Part shown: positions 57,340-64,000 of the stretch, piece after piece
Layout of the letters: every line of letters begins with the position of its first letter
Position numbering within the stretch: the stretch's first letter is position 1
Source: Burkholderia sp. L27(2015)
GTDB taxonomy: Bacteria; Pseudomonadota; Gammaproteobacteria; Burkholderiales; Burkholderiaceae
Assembly: GCF_009765705.1 (NCBI RefSeq)
Contig: NZ_LMUX01000016.1
Span: 618,837 to 682,836, forward strand
Length of the DNA stretch: 64,000 nucleotides
Direction: 5' to 3'
Notes under the pieces: generated by a model
What the model was told of the DNA's origin: nothing
Database searches by the model: none
The model's input: only the letters and a program-made list of their open reading frames with translations
Made by a program: the position numbers and the translations under genes

Positions 57340-58131
57340 ATGCGTATCCTACTCAGCAACGATGATGGCTATCTCGCCCCGGGCCTTGCTGCGCTTTACG
57401 AAGCGCTCAAGCCGCTAGGCGAAATCGACGTGGTGGCGCCCGAACAAAATTGCAGTGGCGCCTCGAATTCGCTCACCCTCTCGCGGCCACTCTCGGTTTA
57501 TACGGCGCTTAACGGTTTCCGGTATGTGAACGGCACACCGACCGACTGCGTTCATATTGCGCTGACCGGCTTACTCGATTTTCGGCCCGACATCGTCGTG
57601 TCCGGCATCAACAACGGCCAGAATATGGGCGAAGACACCCTTTACTCGGGCACGGTCGCGGCAGCCACCGAAGGCTTTTTGTTCGGCATTCCGGCGTTCG
57701 CATTTTCTCAAGTCGATAAAGGCTGGCAGCATCTCGAGGATGCGGCGCGCGTCGCTCACGATATCGTGGCGCGCTACCTGCAGGCGCCTTTGTCGGGCTC
57801 GCCGCTGCTCAATGTCAATATCCCTAATCTGCCGCATTCGCAGTTGCAGGGCTGGCAAGTCACGCGGCTGGGCAAACGCCATCCGTCGCAACCGGTAGTA
57901 CGGCAATTCAATCCGCGCGGTGAGCCGATTTACTGGGTTGGGCCTGCCGGTGACGCGCGCGACGCCAGTGCCGGTACCGACTTTCATGCAACCGTGAACG
58001 GCGCGGTATCGATCACGCCGCTACAACTCGATTTGACGGATACCCGCTCGTTGCCCGAGGTTTGCGATTGGGCGGCCGGCGGGGCTGACAGCGCCAGCGA
58101 GCATTGCGCACCCGCGGAGTCGGGCCGATGA
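57340..58131 (+). CDS. surE: 5'/3'-nucleotidase SurE
   Basis: The 263-residue protein starts [16 protein letters not shown] at ATG 57340, with metal ligands in NDDG, and has [15 protein letters not shown] and [19 protein letters not shown], all conserved. It dephosphorylates nucleoside monophosphates and is a stationary phase survival protein. An in-frame ATG at 57283 lies upstream of the -10 box. The stop overlaps the start of pcm (ATGA). Confidence 0.96.
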   Translation: MRILLSNDDGYLAPGLAALYEALKPLGEIDVVAPEQNCSGASNSLTLSRPLSVYTALNGFRYVNGTPTDCVHIALTGLLDFRPDIVVSGINNGQNMGEDTLYSGTVAAATEGFLFGIPAFAFSQVDKGWQHLEDAARVAHDIVARYLQAPLSGSPLLNVNIPNLPHSQLQGWQVTRLGKRHPSQPVVRQFNPRGEPIYWVGPAGDARDASAGTDFHATVNGAVSITPLQLDLTDTRSLPEVCDWAAGGADSASEHCAPAESGR

Positions 58132-59405
58132 CCACTGAGCGTTCGAAGCGCTTTCCGCTCGTGCTTGCCGATGTTGTGAAGCCGGGCACGCTCGATCGCA
58201 CTGGTCGTGCAGCGCGCCCGAGTGGCACGCGCGTCGCGGCGGCGAACAGCGAGCGCGCACCGCGGCCGGCATCGCCGGCACGGCCCGCTACGGCGACAGC
58301 GGTCGCGCTCAAGGCTTCGGGCGGGCACACGGGCGTTAAATCGGGCACGCCGGGCCCGCTGATGCCAGCCGCGCTTCGGCCCATGGTCAAGAACGCCCTG
58401 AGGCCCAGCCAGTCCCCGTTTGGGACTACAACCGTTAAATCTGCGGTGAAGCCTGTGGTCAAGTCGCAGCTCGGTTCGCAGGCGCCCTCGCAGCGCCCCT
58501 CACAACTGCGTTCACAGCCGGCTTCACAACCCGCTTCAAAGCTCGCTGCGCAGCACACGTCACAGCACACGTCACAGCCCGCACGCAAGCAGGTGACCCA
58601 GCCATTTTTAAAACCGACACTTAAGCCGTCGGAGAAGCCTGCAAGCAAACCCGCCCACGCCGCGCATTACAAACCCTCGGTCGCTGGCCAGAGCATGACC
58701 GTCAAGCCGTTGTCGCGCCACCATCGCGGCACGCAGCGCGCGCCCGAGCTGGCGACGCAGACGCATGACGTGCTCAATTCCGACCGGGTCCGTGAACGGC
58801 TGGTCGAACGTCTGCGGGCCAGGGGCATTCGCGATCCACGGGTGCTCGGCGCGATCGCCACGGTTCCGCGCCATTTGTTCGTCGACGCCGGACTGGCGAC
58901 ACAGGCTTATGAAGACGCGGCGCTGCCGATCGGGCACCATCAGACCATCTCGAAACCCTCCGTGGTTGCACGCATGATTGAACTTGCGGCGGCCGGACGC
59001 GCTCTGAACAAGGTTCTGGAAATCGGTACTGGCTGCGGCTACCAAGCTGCGGTGCTAAGCCGGGTGTCGCGGGAAGTGTATTCGATCGAGCGTATCAAGC
59101 CGTTATTCGAACGTGCCAAAAGCAATCTGCGCTCGCTGCGCTTGCCCAACCTGCGCTTGCATTATGGGGATGGGCGCCTGGGCCTGCCAGCCGTGGCGCC
59201 GTTCGACGCGATCTTGCTGGCCGCCGCCGGCCTTGAAGTGCCTCAAGCGTTACTGGAACAGTTGGAAATCGGCGGACGGCTGATCGCGCCCGTGGGTGGC
59301 GAAGAGCAGGTTCTGACACTGATTGAACGTATTTCGCAGACGGAGTGGCGGGAATCCCGCCTCGACCGAGTTTTCTTTGTCCCTTTAAAAACCGGAGTGG
59401 TATGA
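58128..59405 (+). CDS. pcm: Protein-L-isoaspartate O-methyltransferase with long N-terminal extension
   Basis: The 425-residue product starts at ATG 58128, overlapping the surE stop. The methyltransferase is the last 210 residues or so: [32 protein letters not shown], then the SAM motif [15 protein letters not shown] and the tail [13 protein letters not shown]. It repairs isoaspartyl residues in ageing proteins. The first about 205 residues are a basic, Ser/Gln/Pro/Lys/Ala-rich extension with repeated S-Q pairs (PSQ, SQPAS, HTSQ units, roughly residues 105-160). Other Burkholderiaceae Pcm proteins also have extensions, this one looks long. The stop overlaps nlpD. Confidence 0.93.
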   Translation: MTTERSKRFPLVLADVVKPGTLDRTGRAARPSGTRVAAANSERAPRPASPARPATATAVALKASGGHTGVKSGTPGPLMPAALRPMVKNALRPSQSPFGTTTVKSAVKPVVKSQLGSQAPSQRPSQLRSQPASQPASKLAAQHTSQHTSQPARKQVTQPFLKPTLKPSEKPASKPAHAAHYKPSVAGQSMTVKPLSRHHRGTQRAPELATQTHDVLNSDRVRERLVERLRARGIRDPRVLGAIATVPRHLFVDAGLATQAYEDAALPIGHHQTISKPSVVARMIELAAAGRALNKVLEIGTGCGYQAAVLSRVSREVYSIERIKPLFERAKSNLRSLRLPNLRLHYGDGRLGLPAVAPFDAILLAAAGLEVPQALLEQLEIGGRLIAPVGGEEQVLTLIERISQTEWRESRLDRVFFVPLKTGVV

Positions 59406-60334
59406 ATCCGATGAATCGATTGCACCTGGATGCACGAACGCTGAACACCAGCAATGTGCGCATCACTGTTTTGCAACGCATCGTTTGTGTGCTCGCGCTT
59501 TCAGCGCTGGCCGCCTGCGCGACCCGTCTCGATAACGCGCCGGTGGTCGACCGCTCGGTGAACGCAGCACCCGTAGCGCCAGCGCCGCTGGGGCCGCCGC
59601 CGCCGGGCTACTACCGGGTCAAACCCGGCGATACGCTGTATCGTATCGCGCTCGAGAACGGCCAGAATTATCGCGACATCGCGACTTGGAATAATCTGAC
59701 CAATCCCAATCAGATCGAGGTCGACCAGCTATTGCGCGTGGCGCCTCCGGGCAGCAACCCGACGACGTTGGCGGGTGCCGGCGTGTCGAGTGCACCGGTG
59801 ATTATCGGCAGCGGCGTTCAGTCGGCTCCGCTGGGCGGCGGCAACCCGCAGTCCAACGTACCGCTGGGCAGCTTGCCGCCTGCCGTGCCGCTGACACCGA
59901 TGCCGGCGCCGCTTGCATCGATACCGCCGACGTCAGCACCGGGCTCGGCTATGCCCAATGCCGTTGAAGGCCTGTCGCTGATCTGGCCGGCGCGCGGCCC
60001 GATCATCAACCGCTTCGACGACGTCAAGAATAAAGGGGTCGATATTGGCGGCGCGCCCGGCGACCCGGTACGCGCCGCGGCTGACGGCCGCGTCGTGTAT
60101 TCCGGCAGTGGCTTGCGTGGCTACGGTAATTTGATCATCGTCAAACACGATGCAACGTTTTTGACCGCCTACGCGCACAATCAGACTTTACTGGTAAAAG
60201 AGGGGGATGCTGTCACACGCGGACAAAATATCGCGACAATGGGGAATAGTGACGCGGATCGTGTCATGCTTCACTTTGAGGTACGCAAGCAAGGCAAGCC
60301 TGTCGATCCTTTGAAATACTTACCGCCTCAATAA
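59402..60334 (+). CDS. nlpD: NlpD-like lipoprotein with LysM and LytM domains
   Basis: The 310-residue protein starts at ATG 59402, overlapping the pcm stop, with GGAG upstream. Lipobox ALAACAT (Cys near 39), a LysM domain ([21 protein letters not shown]), a Pro/Gly/Ser linker and a C-terminal LytM/M23 domain ([16 protein letters not shown] to LKYLPPQ). The first zinc ligand His of active M23 enzymes is replaced (NKGVDIGG), as in the amidase activators NlpD/EnvC, so it likely activates AmiC-type amidases at division rather than cutting the wall itself. It precedes rpoS, as usual. Confidence 0.95.
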   Translation: MNPMNRLHLDARTLNTSNVRITVLQRIVCVLALSALAACATRLDNAPVVDRSVNAAPVAPAPLGPPPPGYYRVKPGDTLYRIALENGQNYRDIATWNNLTNPNQIEVDQLLRVAPPGSNPTTLAGAGVSSAPVIIGSGVQSAPLGGGNPQSNVPLGSLPPAVPLTPMPAPLASIPPTSAPGSAMPNAVEGLSLIWPARGPIINRFDDVKNKGVDIGGAPGDPVRAAADGRVVYSGSGLRGYGNLIIVKHDATFLTAYAHNQTLLVKEGDAVTRGQNIATMGNSDADRVMLHFEVRKQGKPVDPLKYLPPQ

Positions 60335-60349
60335 TTATAGGTGTGCCCC

Positions 60350-61624
60350 ATGCCAAAATCGAAGCCTGATCCGCTGGCAGCGAAATCCGAGCGTTCCGCG
60401 CGGGCTGGCAGCCGAATGCAGATCGATGGCCTCGATGCGGTAAAGAATGTAAGCCCCCCGGAGCCGGCTCAAGAGGGCGTGAGCAAGGGACTGAACGGGG
60501 GCACAAGCGGGGGCGTTGGCAAGGACATGAGCAAGGACGCGAGCAACGGCATCAGCAAGGGCCTTAATGGCGACGCGCACGAGATACCCGTGCGCGTGCG
60601 TTCGCAGCCTGACGATGAAGACGCTGCGCAGGACGACAGCGCCGAGCGCGAAGGGTCCGACGGGCAAGACGGCGAGGAGGCCGGCGATGGCACGCAATCG
60701 GGCGATGCGGCCGAGGTCGTGGTGGCCGAAGCCGACCCCGACGATTTCCGGGCGATCCTGCAGGCCGAGCTGACGGCTGACACCATCCAGCACTATTTGA
60801 ATCGGATCAGCGTCAAACCGCTGTTGACCGTCGCGGAAGAGCAGCATTACTCGACGTTGGCCCGCGAGGGCGAGTTCGCGGCCCGCCAGGTGATGATAGA
60901 GCGCAATTTGCGCTTGGTCGTGAGCATTGCCAAAGGCTATCTGAATCGCGGCGTGCCGCTGCTCGACCTGATCGAGGAGGGCAATCTGGGCCTGATGCAT
61001 GCCATCGAAAAATTCGAACCGGCGCGCGGTTTTCGTTTTTCGACTTACGCCACCTGGTGGATTCGGCAAAGCATCGAGCGAGCCATCATGAATCAGGCGC
61101 GCACGGTGCGCTTGCCTGTGCATGTGATCCGGGAACTCAACCAGGTGTTGCGCGCCAAGCGCTTTCTCGAAAAAAGCTCCGCCAATGCCAATGAACAGGG
61201 CGAACGGCGCGATGCGAGTATCGAAGATATTGCCCATTTGACCGGCAAGACGCCCGAGGAAATTGCCGATATCCTGGCGCTTAACGAACATACCGCATCG
61301 CTGGACGCACCGCTCGATTTCGATCCGGCCAGCAGCCTGCTTGATTTGCTGCCCGACGATCATGGCGAGGCGCCCGATGCCGAGGTTCAACATCGCGAGC
61401 TCGAAATCCTGACGCGCTCGTGGTTGTCGCGCTTGTCCGATAAACACCGTCATGTGATCGAACGACGTTTTGGGCTCAATAACATCGAGCCTGCAACGCT
61501 AGAGCAACTCGCCGACGAAATGGGGCTGACGCGCGAACGGGTCAGACAGATCCAGCAGGAAGCGCTGGTCAGATTAAAACGCTACTTCGCCTCTAATGGC
61601 GTGCGCAGGGATGCCGTCCTTTGA
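60350..61624 (+). CDS. rpoS: RNA polymerase sigma factor RpoS with extended N-terminus
   Basis: The 424-residue product starts at ATG 60350 (AGGTG upstream); GTG 60341 is an alternative adding three residues. Regions 1.2 to 4.2 are intact: LLTVAEEQHYSTLAREGE, the GYLNRGVPLLDLIEEGNLGLMHAIEKFEP region 2, FSTYATWWIRQSIERA and the HTH TLEQLADEMGLTRERVRQIQQEAL. About 130 residues precede region 1.2, Gly/Ser/Asp/Glu-rich, with SKGLNG repeated twice. RpoS governs stationary-phase and stress genes, often with biofilm. The stop overlaps the next gene. Confidence 0.95.
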   Translation: MPKSKPDPLAAKSERSARAGSRMQIDGLDAVKNVSPPEPAQEGVSKGLNGGTSGGVGKDMSKDASNGISKGLNGDAHEIPVRVRSQPDDEDAAQDDSAEREGSDGQDGEEAGDGTQSGDAAEVVVAEADPDDFRAILQAELTADTIQHYLNRISVKPLLTVAEEQHYSTLAREGEFAARQVMIERNLRLVVSIAKGYLNRGVPLLDLIEEGNLGLMHAIEKFEPARGFRFSTYATWWIRQSIERAIMNQARTVRLPVHVIRELNQVLRAKRFLEKSSANANEQGERRDASIEDIAHLTGKTPEEIADILALNEHTASLDAPLDFDPASSLLDLLPDDHGEAPDAEVQHRELEILTRSWLSRLSDKHRHVIERRFGLNNIEPATLEQLADEMGLTRERVRQIQQEALVRLKRYFASNGVRRDAVL

Positions 61625-62400
61625 CACCGATACTCGTTTTCGATATTGAAACCATTCCTGACATTGCGGGCATCCGCAAGCTCGACGATCTGCCGTCCGA
61701 TCTGTCCGATGACGACGTTGCTGAACACGCGTTTGCCGCGCGCCGCGAAAAGACCGGTTCCGATTTCCTGCCGCATCATCTGCAGCATATTGCCGCGATT
61801 TCCTGTGTGTTTCGCGATCGCGAGGGCATGCGAGTGCGCTCGCTGGGGCAGCCCGGCGACAGCGAAGCCAGCCTGATCCAGTCGTTCTTCAAGGTGATCG
61901 AAAAATATACGCCGCAACTGGTGTCATGGAATGGCGGAGGCTTCGACCTGCCGGTGCTGCACTATCGCGGCTTGATCCATGGCGTGAGCGCACCGCGCTA
62001 CTGGGACATGGGCGAGGACGACCGCGAATTCAAATGGAACAATTACATCAGCCGTTATCATTCGCGTCATACCGATCTGATGGACGTGCTCGCGGCGTTT
62101 CAGCCGCGTGCCAGCGCACCGCTCGATGCACTGGCTAAACTCTGTGGCTTTCCCGGCAAACTCGGCATGGACGGCAGCAAGGTTTGGGAAGCGTTCCAGG
62201 CTGGCCGGCTCGACGAGATTCGTGCCTATTGCGAGACCGATGTCGTCAACACCTACCTGATGTATTGCAAATACCAGCTGATGCGCGGCGGATTCACGGC
62301 CGACGACTATGCGGACGAAGTCGCTTTCGTCAAGACCGCGCTCGCTGCCGAGACCGGCGCACATTGGGCGCAATACCTGGCTGCCTTTGCCGACGCTTGA
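61621..62400 (+). CDS. Predicted 3'-5' exonuclease (PolB exonuclease-like, DEDDy type)
   Basis: The 259-residue protein starts at TTG 61621 overlapping the rpoS stop (TTGA). ExoI motif VFDIETIPD has the D-x-E pair; later WNGGGFDLPVL and YCETDVVNTYLMY hold the remaining metal and tyrosine positions. It corresponds to the predicted polysaccharide-biosynthesis/3'-5' exonuclease family PF10108. Role unproven; likely RNA or DNA end trimming. Shares the rpoS transcript. Confidence 0.9.
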   Translation: MTPILVFDIETIPDIAGIRKLDDLPSDLSDDDVAEHAFAARREKTGSDFLPHHLQHIAAISCVFRDREGMRVRSLGQPGDSEASLIQSFFKVIEKYTPQLVSWNGGGFDLPVLHYRGLIHGVSAPRYWDMGEDDREFKWNNYISRYHSRHTDLMDVLAAFQPRASAPLDALAKLCGFPGKLGMDGSKVWEAFQAGRLDEIRAYCETDVVNTYLMYCKYQLMRGGFTADDYADEVAFVKTALAAETGAHWAQYLAAFADA

Positions 62401-62571
62401 TCACGGCTGATGTTGGCTTGCCTCGGATTTCGCCTGACTTCTCCAGGTTTCGTTCGACTTTTCCCGACTTCGCCTGATTTTGCCTGACTCCTGCGCTCGG
62501 CCGCCCGTGCCACCGGCTCAGCTTGGACTACAATCATGCCTTGTTTATTTTCTACAAAGCATGGAGCGGCG

Positions 62572-63942
62572 TTGTCTTTAATCTCACCTTCGTCCCGGCG
62601 GGCCCCCGAGCTCGAAATCGAATCGCTCGATATGGACGCGCGCGGCGTAGGTCGTCAACGCGACGACGAGGGCGTCGCGGGCAAGGTCGTGTTCGTCGAG
62701 GGCGCATTGCCTGGCGAGCGCGTGACCTATTCCAGCTACGTCAAGAAAGCGCGCTACGAACAAGCTCAACTCGTCGAGATACTGCGCGAGAGCACCTCGC
62801 GCGTGAAGCCGGGCTGCATTTATTTCGGCACCTGCGGCGGCTGCTCGATGCAGCATATGGAGATGCGTGCCCAATTGTCGGTCAAGCAGCGTGTGCTCGA
62901 AGACAATTTGTGGCATCTGAGCAAGTTGCGCGCTGAAGTGATCTTCCGACCGATCCACGGGCCGACCTGGGGCTATCGATATCGCGCGCGCCTGACGGTG
63001 CGCCACGTGTCGAAGAAGGGTGGGGTGCTGATCGGCTTTCATGAGCGCAAGAGCAAATACATCGCCGATATGACCTCGTGCGAGGTGCTGTCGCCCGATG
63101 TGTCTGCGCTGTTGGTGCCACTACGCGCGCTGATCGACAGCCTGTCGATCTTCAACCAGATACCGCAGATTGAAGTGGCGGTGGGCAGCGAGACTACGGC
63201 ACTCGTGCTGCGAGTGCTGCAGCCGCTGAGCGCCGCCGACGAAACGCTGGTGCGTGAGTTTGCGCACGCGCATCCAGTGCAGTTCTGGTTACAGTCCAAA
63301 GGCCCGGAATCGGTCGAATTGTTCTATCCCAAGACGCCGCAGCTGGCCTATACCTTGCCGGAATTCAATATCCGCATGCCGTTCAGGCCAACCGATTTCA
63401 CCCAGGTCAATCATCAGATTAATCGTGTCCTGGTGAGTCGGGCGCTGCGCTTGCTCGCACCCCAGCGCACTGAGCGCGTGCTCGACCTGTTCTGCGGCTT
63501 GGGTAATTTCACGCTGCCTTTGGCGCGACTGTCGCGTGAAGTGATGGGGATCGAAGGCAGTGAAATCCTGGTCCAGCGTGCTCGCGAGAACGCCCGGGCA
63601 AACGGCCTGGAGTCGAGCACTTCATTTGCGGCACGCAATCTGTTCGAACTGACGGGCGATGATTTCCGCGCACTGGGGCCGTTCGACAAACTGCTGATCG
63701 ATCCGCCGCGCGAAGGGGCATTCGCGGTTTCCAAGGCGTTGGCCGCGATCGCGGAATCGGGGCATGGCCCACTGCCACAAAAGATCGTCTACGTTTCCTG
63801 CAATCCGGCCACGCTGGCTCGCGATGCCGAGCTGTTGGTGCATCAAGCGGGCTATCGGTTGAGCGGCGCGGGCGTGGTCAATATGTTCCCGCACACTTCG
63901 CACGTGGAGTCGATTGCGTTGTTCGAACGCGAGGCGACTTAG
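62572..63942 (+). CDS. rlmD: 23S rRNA (uracil-1939-C5)-methyltransferase RlmD
   Basis: The protein is a TRAM plus 4Fe-4S plus SAM methyltransferase: [15 protein letters not shown], cysteines in [15 protein letters not shown] and [20 protein letters not shown] for SAM, and the catalytic Cys in [11 protein letters not shown]. The annotation-style start is ATG 62536, but TACAAT at 62529-62534 is a likely -10 that would start transcription after that ATG. A TTG at 62572 has GGAG five bases upstream and gives a normal length of 456 residues, so I prefer it. Confidence 0.93.
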   Translation: MSLISPSSRRAPELEIESLDMDARGVGRQRDDEGVAGKVVFVEGALPGERVTYSSYVKKARYEQAQLVEILRESTSRVKPGCIYFGTCGGCSMQHMEMRAQLSVKQRVLEDNLWHLSKLRAEVIFRPIHGPTWGYRYRARLTVRHVSKKGGVLIGFHERKSKYIADMTSCEVLSPDVSALLVPLRALIDSLSIFNQIPQIEVAVGSETTALVLRVLQPLSAADETLVREFAHAHPVQFWLQSKGPESVELFYPKTPQLAYTLPEFNIRMPFRPTDFTQVNHQINRVLVSRALRLLAPQRTERVLDLFCGLGNFTLPLARLSREVMGIEGSEILVQRARENARANGLESSTSFAARNLFELTGDDFRALGPFDKLLIDPPREGAFAVSKALAAIAESGHGPLPQKIVYVSCNPATLARDAELLVHQAGYRLSGAGVVNMFPHTSHVESIALFEREAT

Positions 63943-64000
63943 CATCGCGGCCACGATCGCGGCTTCCAATGAAAAAATGCCGTCCAGTGCATAACTGGAC

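Overview
The window is high-GC, gene-dense DNA from a betaproteobacterium, most likely order Burkholderiales, family Burkholderiaceae (Burkholderia / Paraburkholderia / Robbsia neighbourhood). The evidence is gene order and content: ffs-dnaX-ybaB-recR, surE-pcm-nlpD-rpoS followed by rlmD, gltX next to a tRNA-Ala(GGC)/Glu/Asp cluster, a type B L31, and a fused anthraniloyl/salicylyl-CoA monooxygenase. Genus is inference. No insertion sequence, prophage, CRISPR array or rRNA was seen; it reads as ordinary chromosome with accessory metabolic and biofilm loci.

Layout. 1-5850 (minus): an aromatic-acid catabolic operon of the CoA-thioester type (fused monooxygenase/reductase, SDR dehydrogenase, MarR regulator, enoyl-CoA hydratase, acyl-CoA dehydrogenase cut by the left edge), with a strong sigma-70 promoter overlapped by an inverted repeat that could be the MarR operator. 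5882-9178 (minus): an AraC-type regulator, a class II aldolase-family enzyme and a metabolite:H+ symporter broken by one extra base. 9304-12034 (minus): a response regulator and histidine kinase, divergent from the next block. 12641-26612 (plus): a complete pelABCDEFG exopolysaccharide operon plus an eighth gene, a stand-alone PelA-like glycoside hydrolase. 26619-34441: fabI, the yejABEF peptide importer and an NlpC/P60 hydrolase. 34571-37984: patatin-like lipoprotein, gltX and three tRNA genes. 38511-45071: a GGDEF/EGL signalling protein, a MATE exporter and a GT39-like membrane glycosyltransferase. 45348-51832: rpmE2, rho, trxA, SRP RNA, dnaX, ybaB, recR. 51885-57083: class III CoA-transferase, a nitrate/taurine-type ABC importer and a quinone oxidoreductase. 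57340-63942: surE-pcm-nlpD-rpoS-exonuclease and rlmD.

How it fits together. The Pel locus is the most interesting part. The PelA deacetylase domain keeps its metal ligands, but its N-terminal hydrolase domain has lost the glutamates expected for catalysis, while the extra gene at the end of the operon keeps them. This suggests that hydrolase activity has moved from PelA to a separate protein. PelD keeps an RxxD c-di-GMP site, and a diguanylate cyclase/phosphodiesterase-type protein and a two-component system lie in the same window.

A second theme is short, in-frame, degenerate repeats in linkers and N-terminal extensions of many unrelated proteins (AraC regulator, PelB, YejF, GGDEF/EGL protein, DnaX, Pcm, RpoS), and a 23-bp repeat at the end of rho. 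dnaX and surE have a -10 box exactly six bases before ATG and no ribosome binding site, as expected for leaderless mRNAs.
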